Source: an uncultured Burkholderiales bacterium
GTDB lineage: Bacteria; Pseudomonadota; Gammaproteobacteria; Burkholderiales; Burkholderiaceae_C
Assembly (NCBI GenBank): GCA_903822825.1
Contig: CAIJQQ010000040.1
Location: 1-64,000, forward strand
DNA length: 64,000 bases
Direction: 5' to 3'
Shown: positions 9,258-17,719 of the stretch, one piece after another
How the letters are laid out: the number at the start of each line of letters is the position of its first letter
How positions within the stretch are numbered: position 1 is the stretch's first letter
Position numbers and translations under genes: made by a program
Notes under the pieces: generated by a model
Told to the model about the DNA's origin: nothing
What the model saw: only the letters and a program-made list of their open reading frames with translations
The model's database searches: none

Positions 9258-10175
9258 ATGAGCAGTATTTTGTTGTTGGAGCAGGCCTTGAATGGCCTGC
9301 AGTTTGGATTGATGTTGTTCTTGCTGGCTTCTGGCTTAACGCTGGTTTTTGGCATCATGGACATGATCAACTTGGCCCATGGCGCCATCTACATGGTGGG
9401 CGCATTTCTTGCAGCTTGGCTGGTTCAACTCACGCAATCCTTCTTGCTGGGCGTTTTATTGGCCGTGGGGCTCACGGCCGTGGTGGGGATGGTGCTAGAG
9501 GCGACGTTACTCAGAACACTCTATGCCCGCGATCACTTGTCACAAGTGTTGGCGACGTTCGCACTCATTCTCATCATCAACGAGTCGGTTCGCATGATCT
9601 GGGGTTCAGACTTGGCCCTTTCAGCACCCCAAGCCCTTTCGGGACCTGTTGAATTGTTACCCGGCTTGTCATACCCCAGCTACAGATTGGTGATCATTGC
9701 GGTGGGCTTGGCGATTGCTTTGCTGTTGTTTCTGATGGTCACCCAAACACGCATGGGGGCTTGGGTGCGCGCGGGGGCATCGAATCGTGAAATGGCCATG
9801 GCCATGGGCATCAACATCAAGATGCTGTTCACTTGTGTTTTTGGCATCGGTGCGGCCCTGTGCGCCGTGGCTGGCGCCATGTTAGGCCCGCTGTTGGCCG
9901 TTCAAGTGGGAATGGGCGAGAACATCCTCATTCTGGCCTTTGTGGTCATTGTGATTGGCGGTATTGGCTCTGTTTGGGGCGCTTTTGTAGGCGCCATCTT
10001 GGTGGGCTTTGTAGACACGCTGGGACGAACACTCTTGCCACATTTGTTTCGTGAAATTTTCTCGCCGCAATTTGCCAGCGCTGCGGGCCCTGCAGTTGCG
10101 TCCATCTTGGTGTACGTCTTGATGGCCGTGGTGCTTTTTGTTCGCCCCCAAGGGCTTTTTTCAGGTCGCTCTTAA
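9258..10175 (+). CDS. Liv-type ABC transporter permease (LivH family)
   Basis: 305 aa with eight or so hydrophobic segments. LivH hallmarks are visible: LLASGLTLVFGIMDMINLAHGA near residues 20-41, the MAMAMGINIKMLFTCVFGIGAALCAVAG loop and core in the second half, and a C-terminal VRPQGLFSGRS. It lies 19 bp after the binding-protein gene and 12 bp before the LivM-type gene. It forms half of the heterodimeric inner-membrane channel. Confidence 0.92.
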   Translation: MSSILLLEQALNGLQFGLMLFLLASGLTLVFGIMDMINLAHGAIYMVGAFLAAWLVQLTQSFLLGVLLAVGLTAVVGMVLEATLLRTLYARDHLSQVLATFALILIINESVRMIWGSDLALSAPQALSGPVELLPGLSYPSYRLVIIAVGLAIALLLFLMVTQTRMGAWVRAGASNREMAMAMGINIKMLFTCVFGIGAALCAVAGAMLGPLLAVQVGMGENILILAFVVIVIGGIGSVWGAFVGAILVGFVDTLGRTLLPHLFREIFSPQFASAAGPAVASILVYVLMAVVLFVRPQGLFSGRS

Positions 10176-10187
10176 AGCCATGTCACG

Positions 10188-11147
10188 ATGAATCGCGAAA
10201 CACCCCCTTGGCTTTGGACCCTGTTGTTGGCACTGGCCGTTGCACTGCCTTTGTTTTTGCATGCACGCGGTCAAGATTTTTACATCAGCATGATGAGCCG
10301 CATGATGATTTATGGGATTGCCGCCTGCAGCCTGAATCTCATTTTGGGTTTTGGAGGTTTGGTCTCTTTCGGTCATGCAGCCTTTGTAGGCATTGGCGCT
10401 TACGCTGTCGGCATCATGATCACGGAGGGGGTAACCAACGGCTGGATCAACTTTGCTGTGGCCATGGGCGTGTCTGCAATGGCCGCTGCTGTCATTGGTG
10501 CCGTTTCACTGCGCACACACGGCGTGTACTTCATCATGATCACGCTGGCGTTTGCACAAATGATCTACTACCTGGTCAATTCCATCAAAGCCTATGGGGG
10601 TGACGAAGGATTGAACATCAAAACGCGTTCCAACTTTGGGATGGGCCTGGATTTGAAAAATGATGTCACCTTCTACTTTGTGGTGCTCTTTGTTTTGGTT
10701 CTTACTTTGGTCATCATTTCTCGGATGATGAAGTCTCGGTTTGGCCGTGTCATTTTGGCCATTCGCGACGATGACACGCGCGTCGACGCCATTGGCTTTC
10801 CAGCCTACACCTACAAATGGGTGCTGTTCATCATTGCGGGCACCTTGGGTGGCTTGGCGGGTGCCTTGATGGTGAACCATCAAAACTATGTCAGTCCCAA
10901 CCTCATTCATTGGACCCAATCGGGCATTTTGATGGTCATGGTCATTCTGGGCGGCGTTGGCACTCTGTCGGGTGGTTTGTGGGGCGCTTTGGTCTTGCTC
11001 ATATTGGAAGATGTGGTGGCCGAATACACGGTGTATTGGCAGTTTTACATTGGCTGGTTCTTGTTGGCTGTTGTGCTGTTGGCACCCAAGGGTTTGTCAA
11101 GCTTCTTCAACCGCCCCTCCAAAATCGCAAATAAGGGGCAGGCATGA
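10188..11147 (+). CDS. Liv-type ABC transporter permease (LivM family)
   Basis: 319 aa, polytopic. LivM features are the CSLNLILGFGGLVSFGHAAFVGIGAYAVG segment (about residues 45-73), the GRVILAIRDDDTRVDAIGFPAYTYKWVLFIIAG coupling-helix region and LAPKGLSSFF at the end. The final codons overlap the ATP-binding gene at 11144 (GGCATGAGC), indicating translational coupling. It pairs with the LivH-type permease. Confidence 0.92.
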   Translation: MNRETPPWLWTLLLALAVALPLFLHARGQDFYISMMSRMMIYGIAACSLNLILGFGGLVSFGHAAFVGIGAYAVGIMITEGVTNGWINFAVAMGVSAMAAAVIGAVSLRTHGVYFIMITLAFAQMIYYLVNSIKAYGGDEGLNIKTRSNFGMGLDLKNDVTFYFVVLFVLVLTLVIISRMMKSRFGRVILAIRDDDTRVDAIGFPAYTYKWVLFIIAGTLGGLAGALMVNHQNYVSPNLIHWTQSGILMVMVILGGVGTLSGGLWGALVLLILEDVVAEYTVYWQFYIGWFLLAVVLLAPKGLSSFFNRPSKIANKGQA

Positions 11148-11899
11148 GCCAGCCACCTTTGCTTGACATCCAAAACTTGGTCAAACGATTTGGCGCCTTG
11201 CTGGCCACTGACCATGTGAGCCTCCAAGTTTTGCCCAATGAAATTCATGCTTTGATTGGACCCAATGGCGCCGGCAAGACCAGCTTGGTGGCACAGTTGT
11301 CAGGGTTGCTGAGCAGCGACAGCGGCCACATCTTTTTTCAAGGTCAAGACATCACCGCTATGTCCCCCCATGAGCGTGTTCATCTGGGTTTAGCGCGGTC
11401 CTTTCAAATCACCCGCCTATTCAAATCGTTCACCGTTTTGGACAATGTGGCCTTGTCGGTGCAAGCCCAGATGGGCCACAGTTTTTCATTTTGGAAACCT
11501 GTGAGTCAAGAAACCGCCCTCACTGACAAGGCCATGGGCCTGCTCGACGATTTGGGCTTGGCGCCTCGTGCCCACGCCCGTGCCAGTGAACTCTCGCACG
11601 GCGAACAACGTATTTTGGAATTGGGTCTGGCGGTGGCCACCCAACCCAAACTGCTTTTGCTGGATGAACCCATGGCCGGGGCTGGCCCGGTTGAATCTGA
11701 ACGCATTCTGAATCTCATCTTGAAGCTGCGAACACAAACTGCCATCTTGCTCATTGAGCACGACATGGACGCGGTGTTCAGATTGGCCGACAGAATTTCG
11801 GTGCTGGTCAGCGGCGCTGTGATTGCTACGGGCACACCCGAAGTCATACGGCATCACCCCCAAGTCATTGCGGCTTACTTAGGCGAGGAGAATGCATGA
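11144..11899 (+). CDS. Liv-type ABC transporter ATP-binding protein (LivG family)
   Basis: 251 aa. Walker A is GPNGAGKTS near residues 38-46. The LivG-specific ARSFQITRLFKSFTVLDNVAL follows. The signature is LSHGEQRILELGLA and Walker B is LLLLDEPMAGAG, with the switch His in LIEHDMD. It begins inside the end of the permease gene and ends overlapping the next ATPase gene (ATGCATGAGC). Cytoplasmic motor subunit of the Liv-type importer. Confidence 0.94.
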   Translation: MSQPPLLDIQNLVKRFGALLATDHVSLQVLPNEIHALIGPNGAGKTSLVAQLSGLLSSDSGHIFFQGQDITAMSPHERVHLGLARSFQITRLFKSFTVLDNVALSVQAQMGHSFSFWKPVSQETALTDKAMGLLDDLGLAPRAHARASELSHGEQRILELGLAVATQPKLLLLDEPMAGAGPVESERILNLILKLRTQTAILLIEHDMDAVFRLADRISVLVSGAVIATGTPEVIRHHPQVIAAYLGEENA

Positions 11900-12603
11900 G
11901 CTTGCTTCAAGTTCAAAATGTTCAATCAGCCTACCAAGAAAGTCAGGTGCTGTTCGGCATTGACTTCACGCTCGAAGCGGGCGAATCGATGGGATTGTTA
12001 GGCCGCAACGGCATGGGCAAAACCACCCTGATCCGAAGCATCCTGGGACTCAAGTCGGTGCAAGGCGGTCAGGTGATTTTTGACGGTCAAGACATCACCC
12101 ATTTACCTGCAGACAAAATTGCGCGCATGGGCATCGCGGTGGTCCCCGAAGGCCGGCAGGTTTTTCCCAACCTTTCCGTCGATGAACACCTGACTGCCTT
12201 TGTAAGCAATCGCCACAACAGTCAAACCCTTTGGACACCGGCACGGGTTTACGAATTGTTTCCGCGACTGGCAGAGCGCAAAACCAACTCAGGATCTCAA
12301 CTTTCGGGTGGCGAGCAACAAATGCTGGCCATTGGCCGTGCCTTGGTGACCAACCCGCGACTGATCATCTTGGACGAAGCCACGGAGGGCTTAGCCCCGC
12401 TCATTCGCGAAGAAATTTGGAAATGCCTGAGACTTCTGCGCAACGAGGGGCAAACATTGATCGTGGTCGACAAATACGTCAATCGTTTGGTGGACATAGC
12501 CTCCCACCACCTCATCATGGAGCGTGGTCAAGTGGCCTGGAAAGGCAGTTCAGACGAATTGCGCGACGACAGGCCATTGTGGACCCGCTATTTGGGCGTT
12601 TGA
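11896..12603 (+). CDS. Liv-type ABC transporter ATP-binding protein (LivF family)
   Basis: 235 aa, the shorter Liv ATPase. Walker A GRNGMGKTT lies near residues 36-44. PEGRQVFPNLSVDEHL is a LivF landmark. The signature is LSGGEQQMLAIGRAL and Walker B is LIILDEATEGLAP. The last segment has VVDKYVNRLVDIASH in place of the more usual EQN-type switch, where Asp-Lys replaces Glu-Gln; this is seen in some catabolic Liv cassettes and is worth noting. Start overlaps the previous gene by four bases. Last gene of the importer, convergent with the LysR gene that ends 3 bp away. Confidence 0.92.
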   Translation: MSLLQVQNVQSAYQESQVLFGIDFTLEAGESMGLLGRNGMGKTTLIRSILGLKSVQGGQVIFDGQDITHLPADKIARMGIAVVPEGRQVFPNLSVDEHLTAFVSNRHNSQTLWTPARVYELFPRLAERKTNSGSQLSGGEQQMLAIGRALVTNPRLIILDEATEGLAPLIREEIWKCLRLLRNEGQTLIVVDKYVNRLVDIASHHLIMERGQVAWKGSSDELRDDRPLWTRYLGV

Positions 12604-12606
12604 GCT

Positions 12607-13506
12607 CTAAAAAGCTTGCGCTACTGTTTTCAAGGCCTGTACCAGCAACTTGCCGGCCGGACTCTGAGTGCCCTTACGGCGCCGCGTCATACCTACTCGG
12701 CGCTCCCACTGGTTGCCCGTGGCCTCGATGGATTTGAGCTGTCCCGCCCTCACTTCCCAATAAATCAATTCTTTGGGAATGAAGGTCAACGCATCACTCT
12801 GCATCACCATGGACTTCATCAGTACGGTGGAGGTGGTTTCCACTTGGGCTGTTGGCGGGTCAAGGTCATGCGAAGCAAAGTAATCGTCAAACGCAAGCCG
12901 CTCTAATTCGCGCTGCCTTGGCAAAATCCATGGGAACTTCACCAACATACTGGGCGTCACCACTTTATTTTTAGACAAAGGATGGTCTGCGCGGGCCACT
13001 ACGGTGGCACTCTCTGTGAACAAATAGTCATGGACTATTTCGGGATCGGCCGATCTGATTGGCACAGATGACAAGGCAAAATCCACTTCACCTTGCTTCA
13101 CCCACGGCATCAAGGCTTCATTCAATCCGTACATGACCGTGACATGAACATCAGGATTTTGATCGGCCAACATCTTGAGCGCCATGGGTAAAAGCCGAGT
13201 AGCTTCAGTGGGCCCACAGCCAATCATGACGTGCCCTCGTTGAGCTCCTCGCATCGATTGAATTTCACCCACGGCGTTGCGCATTTCGGCCTCAATCACC
13301 CGGCCGTGCTCCATGAGTGCCTGTCCAAAGGGCGTGACACTCACCCCAAAGCGGCCCCGCTCGAGGAGACGAACGCCCAGGGTCTTTTCCAAAGCCTTGA
13401 TGCTCTTGGACAAAGCGGGCTGAGATATTTCCATGGAAGCGGCTGCTTCGGTGAGATTGCCATAACGAGCGGCCGCCAGGAAGAGTTGAACTTTTCTGTA
13501 ATCCAT
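12607..13506 (-). CDS. LysR-family transcriptional regulator of the adjacent oxygenase genes
   Basis: 299 aa with HTH at residues 1-60 (MDYRKVQLFLAAARYGNLTEAA, ISQPALSKSIKALEKTLG) and a C-terminal effector domain. An upstream ATG at 13530 would add eight residues before the canonical MDYRKV opening, so 13506 is preferred. The gene is divergent from the ring-hydroxylating oxygenase operon at 13609 and is probably its activator. It differs clearly from the LysR at 257. The GRFGVSVTPFGQ wing is typical of the GbpR/CbbR-like branch. Confidence 0.9.
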   Translation of the reverse strand: MDYRKVQLFLAAARYGNLTEAAASMEISQPALSKSIKALEKTLGVRLLERGRFGVSVTPFGQALMEHGRVIEAEMRNAVGEIQSMRGAQRGHVMIGCGPTEATRLLPMALKMLADQNPDVHVTVMYGLNEALMPWVKQGEVDFALSSVPIRSADPEIVHDYLFTESATVVARADHPLSKNKVVTPSMLVKFPWILPRQRELERLAFDDYFASHDLDPPTAQVETTSTVLMKSMVMQSDALTFIPKELIYWEVRAGQLKSIEATGNQWERRVGMTRRRKGTQSPAGKLLVQALKTVAQAF

Positions 13507-13531
13507 AACCCATGGTAATGGAAAAAGCATG

Positions 13532-13549
13532 AATAGTTTTAGATCTATT
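13532..13549. promoter_or_regulatory. Candidate LysR site between lysR and oxygenase genes
   Basis: AATAG, eight bases, CTATT forms an interrupted inverted repeat 60 bp upstream of the oxygenase start and 26 bp upstream of the lysR start. A TTGACC at 13552-13557 could be a -35, but no convincing -10 follows at standard spacing, as is common for activator-dependent promoters. Confidence 0.35.
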
Positions 13550-13608
13550 TCTTGACCTGCGTTAAGTTAGGGGCTCGTGTTCATCTCAAGCCCTGAAATG
13601 GAGTTCTC

Positions 13609-14931
13609 ATGTCATCGATAGATTTAGGCCAACTGGTTCAACCAGACCGCGTTCACAAGAGCGTCTACACCGATCAGCAATTGTTTGATCTTGAAATGGA
13701 GCACATTTTTGAAAAGGCTTGGGTCTACTGCGGTCATGAGTCTCAAGTGAAAGAGGTTGGCGATTACTTCACGATGCAAATCGGGCGTCAACCCATGGTC
13801 ATGGTGCGTGACGATGACAAGAGCGTCAAAGTCCTCTATAACCGTTGCCCTCACCGTGGCGTAGAACTGTGCGGCAATCAAAGTGGCAACACGGGCAAAG
13901 GCTTTGTGTGCTCTTACCATGCGTGGAGCTTTCACTTGAACGGCAAGATCAAAGCCGTCCCCTTGGTCAAAGGCTATGACGGTACGCGCATGACCCCAGA
14001 TACCCCCGATTGCAGCATGGTGCCAGCCGCCCGTGTCGACAGCTACCGTGGTTTCATCTTTGCCAGTTTGTCTAAAGAAGGTCCCGACTTGTTGGAATTT
14101 CTGGGTGAAGCCAAAGTGGCCTTTGACGATATGTGCGACCGCTCACCCGTGGGCGAAGTAGAAGCCGTGCCTGTTTGCCATCGTGTCATCCAGCATTCGA
14201 ATTGGAAGTTCTTCATGGAGAACCAACTGGATGCACTGCACCCCTCAGTCACGCACCAATCGACGGGCGTGTCTGCTCGCAAAGTGGAGCAACGCCTGAA
14301 AAAAGAAAAAGGCGATGCGCCTTTGTTCTTCCATTACCTTTCGACGTTTGCCTCCAGCTTCGATCAGTGGGACTCGGTTCAGACCGTCAACTTCAAATAC
14401 GGTCATGGCATTTTGAAAGCCTACATGGGCTTGCGCCCCACCGACCCCGACACCGTTGAATACGAAGCCTTGATCAAGAAGGCCTATGGTGAAGAAAAAG
14501 GTGAAGAATATTTGGCGCGCAGCATTCACCACGTGCTCATTTATCCCTACTTATCGGTTCAATCGCCCCTGCAACAAGTGCGTTGCTTACGGCCAATGGC
14601 GCCGAATAAAACTTTGTCGGAAATTTGGCACTTTCGTTTGAAGGGTGTGCCTGAAGCCATTTACGAACGCTCGTTGTGGTACTTTAATTTGGTGAATTCT
14701 CCAGCGACCATGATCAATGCCGATGACTTGGAAAACTGGAACAAAGGTCAACTGGGACTGGAATCCAAAGGCGGCGAATGGGTCAGTTTCCATCGCAACT
14801 ACGGGGGGGATACCGAAAAAGAAGGTGTTCTGTATTCCAACAACGGCACCAGCGAAGTCGTGATGCGCAATCAGTTCAAAGCCTGGGAATCGTACATCCG
14901 CGCTGCCATTCAACCTTCGGCCAAAGCCTGA
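13609..14931 (+). CDS. Aromatic-ring-hydroxylating dioxygenase, large (alpha) subunit
   Basis: 440 aa, the usual length. Rieske [2Fe-2S] ligands are in CPHRG (near 79-83) and CSYHAW (near 101-106). The catalytic mononuclear iron site is recognisable as NWKFFMENQLDALHPSVTH (about 198-216), giving the bridging Asp and two His ligands. It hydroxylates an aromatic ring with O2, using electrons from a separate ferredoxin or reductase. GGAG precedes the ATG. The small subunit follows 16 bp downstream. No reductase gene is next to it, so electrons must come from elsewhere. Substrate not assignable; alpha-beta architecture suggests an aromatic acid or hydrocarbon. Confidence 0.93.
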   Translation: MSSIDLGQLVQPDRVHKSVYTDQQLFDLEMEHIFEKAWVYCGHESQVKEVGDYFTMQIGRQPMVMVRDDDKSVKVLYNRCPHRGVELCGNQSGNTGKGFVCSYHAWSFHLNGKIKAVPLVKGYDGTRMTPDTPDCSMVPAARVDSYRGFIFASLSKEGPDLLEFLGEAKVAFDDMCDRSPVGEVEAVPVCHRVIQHSNWKFFMENQLDALHPSVTHQSTGVSARKVEQRLKKEKGDAPLFFHYLSTFASSFDQWDSVQTVNFKYGHGILKAYMGLRPTDPDTVEYEALIKKAYGEEKGEEYLARSIHHVLIYPYLSVQSPLQQVRCLRPMAPNKTLSEIWHFRLKGVPEAIYERSLWYFNLVNSPATMINADDLENWNKGQLGLESKGGEWVSFHRNYGGDTEKEGVLYSNNGTSEVVMRNQFKAWESYIRAAIQPSAKA

Positions 14932-14947
14932 ACAGGAGGGAACACTC

Positions 14948-15574
14948 ATGAAAACAAACGAAGTCAAAGAAGCTCTGGGCACAGGTGTTGTGATTGAAGG
15001 CATTCAATCCATGTCTGGGGCCGACTCCATTGCACCCGATCACATGGGACGTGGCCGGCTGCCCAGCCAGGGATACCTTCCCAAAGCCATCAAAGTCAAT
15101 GCCGATTTGCATCGTCAAGTCGAAGAATTGTTGTTTCACCAAGCCGCATTGCTGGACAACAAAGCATGGGGTGAGTGGGCCAAACTGTTCAGTGACGATG
15201 GCGTTTATTGGATGCCCTCCACACCCACCCAAACCGATTGGCGACGTGAAGCTTCCATTTTTGCGGAGGACCGCTTGCTCATGGAGGTTCGCATGAGCCG
15301 ACTGCTTCACCCCAACGCTTGGTCACAGGCTGCGCAATGGGGAACCAATCACATTGTGGGCAATATCGTGATTGAGGCAGCCAGCGAAACAAGCATCGAG
15401 GTTTACTCTCGTTTTCAAATGATGGAAATGCGCCGTGACAACATTCGCCATTTTGGTGGAAGCTACCGTCACACCTTGTCAAGGCATGGCAACGATTTGA
15501 AAATAAAATTGCAACGCGTTGACATGACCAACGGTCAAGCCGCCTACGACTACGTGCTCCAAGCATGGGTTTGA
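14948..15574 (+). CDS. Aromatic-ring-hydroxylating dioxygenase, small (beta) subunit
   Basis: 208 aa; the body from about residue 50 (LHRQVEELLFHQAALLDNKAWGEWAKLFSDDG in shortened form) is the SnoaL-like cone fold of beta subunits, with YWMPSTPTQTDW and the C-terminal LSRHGNDLKIKLQRVDM. The first ~45 residues are an unusual extension compared with typical 160-180 aa beta subunits. An internal Met (MSGADS, codon 22) could be an alternative start, but AGGAGGG sits right before the ATG at 14948. It forms an alpha3beta3 hexamer with the 13609 product. Ends before a strong terminator. Confidence 0.9.
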   Translation: MKTNEVKEALGTGVVIEGIQSMSGADSIAPDHMGRGRLPSQGYLPKAIKVNADLHRQVEELLFHQAALLDNKAWGEWAKLFSDDGVYWMPSTPTQTDWRREASIFAEDRLLMEVRMSRLLHPNAWSQAAQWGTNHIVGNIVIEAASETSIEVYSRFQMMEMRRDNIRHFGGSYRHTLSRHGNDLKIKLQRVDMTNGQAAYDYVLQAWV

Positions 15575-15639
15575 AATTTCGCGACTAAAAAGCAAAGCCA
15601 GGGGCATCCTCCAGATACAGGTGTATGCGCCATCTTTAC

Positions 15640-15672
15640 AAAAGCCACTGACTTTAAAAATCAGTGGCTTTT
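15640..15672 (+). terminator. Strong bidirectional terminator after the oxygenase operon
   Basis: AAAAGCCACTGA (15640-15651), a 9-base loop and TCAGTGGCTTTT (15661-15672) form a perfect 12-bp stem with A and T tracts on both sides. It separates the oxygenase operon from the convergent hrcA gene. The flanks 15575-15639 and 15673-15786 hold nothing recognisable. Confidence 0.85.
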
Positions 15673-15786
15673 CAATGTGCTCGGGCCACCCAAACTGGAA
15701 CCCGTGACCAGAAAATCATGCATCTGTGCTCTCTTCAATTGGGCTATCTCCCCACCGAAACCGGGGTTGCAATTGCCCACAGGCTG

Positions 15787-16791
15787 TCACTTGGAATGGC
15801 TCAACGCGTTGCTGACCAGCCTGGATGTGATGTCCACGATCTGGATCATCTTGTCATAGGGCATGCGGGTGGGGCCGATCACTCCAAGGGTGCCAACGAT
15901 GTGGCCATCCACCTCATACGGTGCACTCACCACAGAGAGTTCTTGCAAGGGCACGATCTGGCTTTCGCCGCCAATGAAAATGCGCACGCCTTCGGCCTGA
16001 CTGGAGACGTCGAGAAGGCGCATCAACTGGGTTTTTTGTTCAAACAAATCAAAAGCCCGTCGCAAGTGCCCCATATCGCCAGAAAAGTCACTCACAGCCA
16101 GCAAGTTGCGTTCGCCCGAGATGACCACTTCGTTCTGGTCCTCGGCCATCGCTTCGGTGCTCACTTGCACAGCAGCTTGCATCAAGGCTGCAATTTCTCC
16201 TTGCAGTTTGATCAGGTCTTGCTGAACACGACCAAGCACGTGCTCGATCGCCATGCCCGCAAAATGCGTGTTGAGGTAATTGGACGCCTCCACCAGTTGG
16301 CTGTGCGAGTAATCGGTGTCAGTGAACAAAATCCGGTTTTGAACATCGCCTTCGGGCGACACAATGATCACCAACAAGCGGCGCTCGGACAAGCGCATGA
16401 ATTCGATGTGCCGGAACACTGAGGCGCGGCGGGGCGTCATCACCACCCCCACGAATTGCGACAAGTTGGACAGCAACTGGGCCGCACTGGCGATCACCCT
16501 TTGCGGCTGGTCGGGTATGAGGACTGGTGTTTGCAACTCATCGCGCTGAACGGTGAGCATGGTGTCCACAAACAGGCGGTAACCCCGTGTCGTCGGAATG
16601 CGCCCGGCAGAGGTGTGGGGGCTGGCGATCAGCCCCAACTCTTCCAAGTCGGCCATGACATTGCGGATGGTTGCGGGTGACAAGTCAAGGCCCGAGGCCT
16701 TGGACAAAGTCCGCGACCCCACTGGCTGGCCGTCGGAGATATAGCGTTCGACCAGCGCTTTGAGCAATAACTTGGCACGATCATCGAGCAT
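15787..16791 (-). CDS. hrcA: Heat-inducible transcription repressor HrcA
   Basis: 334 aa, full length. The N-terminal winged HTH (residues 1-75) contains [21 protein letters not shown] and [18 protein letters not shown], diagnostic for HrcA. The C-terminal GAF-like dimerisation domain follows, ending [16 protein letters not shown]. HrcA binds CIRCE elements upstream of groESL and dnaK operons and is kept active by GroEL. No CIRCE repeat (TTAGCACTC-N9-GAGTGCTAA) is visible here, so its targets lie elsewhere. Divergent from nadK with only a 28-bp gap, the usual Burkholderiales arrangement. Confidence 0.97.
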   Translation of the reverse strand: MLDDRAKLLLKALVERYISDGQPVGSRTLSKASGLDLSPATIRNVMADLEELGLIASPHTSAGRIPTTRGYRLFVDTMLTVQRDELQTPVLIPDQPQRVIASAAQLLSNLSQFVGVVMTPRRASVFRHIEFMRLSERRLLVIIVSPEGDVQNRILFTDTDYSHSQLVEASNYLNTHFAGMAIEHVLGRVQQDLIKLQGEIAALMQAAVQVSTEAMAEDQNEVVISGERNLLAVSDFSGDMGHLRRAFDLFEQKTQLMRLLDVSSQAEGVRIFIGGESQIVPLQELSVVSAPYEVDGHIVGTLGVIGPTRMPYDKMIQIVDITSRLVSNALSHSK

Positions 16792-16819
16792 GGGCTCATT
16801 TTAATGATGTAATTTGCCC

Positions 16820-17716
16820 ATGAAATCCAAATTCCGTCATGTTGCGCTGTTTGGCAAGTACCACGCCACCGCCTCAGGGGGTGCTCTGGAGAGTTCCCGC
16901 AAGGTGCTCGATGACGTGGCGCAGTTTTTGGCACGCCAGGGCTGCGAGGTGGTGTTGGACAAAGACACCGCTGCGCACACAGGCCTGAGCGGGTTCAACG
17001 CTTTGAACATGGCGCAGATTGGTCTGCAGTGCGATTTGGGCTTGGTCATCGGTGGCGACGGCACCATGCTGGGGGTTGGCAGGCAGATGGCTTGTCACGG
17101 CTTGCCCTTGATTGGCATCAACCAGGGCAGGCTGGGTTTCATCACCGACATCCCCATCGGCGGCTACCAGGGCACGCTGGCGCCCATGCTTCAAGGCCGT
17201 TACCAGATCGATGAGCGCAGCTTGCTGCACGCCCAAGTGGTGAGGGGCCAGCACTGCGTTTTTGACGCCCTGGCACTCAACGATGTGGTCGTGAATCGCG
17301 GTGGCACTTCAGGCTTGTTGGAATTGCGCGTCTCGGTCGACGGCCGTTTTGTGGCCAACCAAAGGGCTGACGGCTTGATCATCTCCACCCCCACAGGTTC
17401 GACCGCCTATTCACTGTCTGCAGGCGGCCCCTTGATGCACCCATCCATTGGCGGCTGGGTGATGGCGCCGATTGCGCCGCACACCCTGTCCAACCGCCCG
17501 ATTGTGTTGCCCGAAACCTCCGAAATCAGCCTGGAGATCGTGGCCGGTCGTTACGCCAGCGCCAACTTCGACATGCAGTCGCTGGCCGATTTGATGATCG
17601 GCGACCGCATCACGGTGCGCCGATCCGAGCACACGGTGCGATTTTTGCACCCCGAGGGCTGGAACTACTTCGACACTTTGCGCAAAAAAATGCACTGGAA
17701 TGAAAGGGGCCATTGA
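16820..17716 (+). CDS. nadK: NAD kinase
   Basis: 298 aa. It phosphorylates NAD+ to NADP+. The catalytic [11 protein letters not shown] motif lies near residue 77, NDVVVNRGG near 155, and the [13 protein letters not shown] motif near 195; together these define NadK. ATG at 16820 is preferred over a TTG two codons upstream. The recN gene follows four bases after the stop, so they are likely co-transcribed. Cytoplasmic. Confidence 0.97.
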   Translation: MKSKFRHVALFGKYHATASGGALESSRKVLDDVAQFLARQGCEVVLDKDTAAHTGLSGFNALNMAQIGLQCDLGLVIGGDGTMLGVGRQMACHGLPLIGINQGRLGFITDIPIGGYQGTLAPMLQGRYQIDERSLLHAQVVRGQHCVFDALALNDVVVNRGGTSGLLELRVSVDGRFVANQRADGLIISTPTGSTAYSLSAGGPLMHPSIGGWVMAPIAPHTLSNRPIVLPETSEISLEIVAGRYASANFDMQSLADLMIGDRITVRRSEHTVRFLHPEGWNYFDTLRKKMHWNERGH

Positions 17717-17719
17717 GCT

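Noticed and set aside
15787..16819. CIRCE operator near hrcA
   Set aside because: The TTAGCACTC-N9-GAGTGCTAA repeat was not found in the hrcA-nadK gap.
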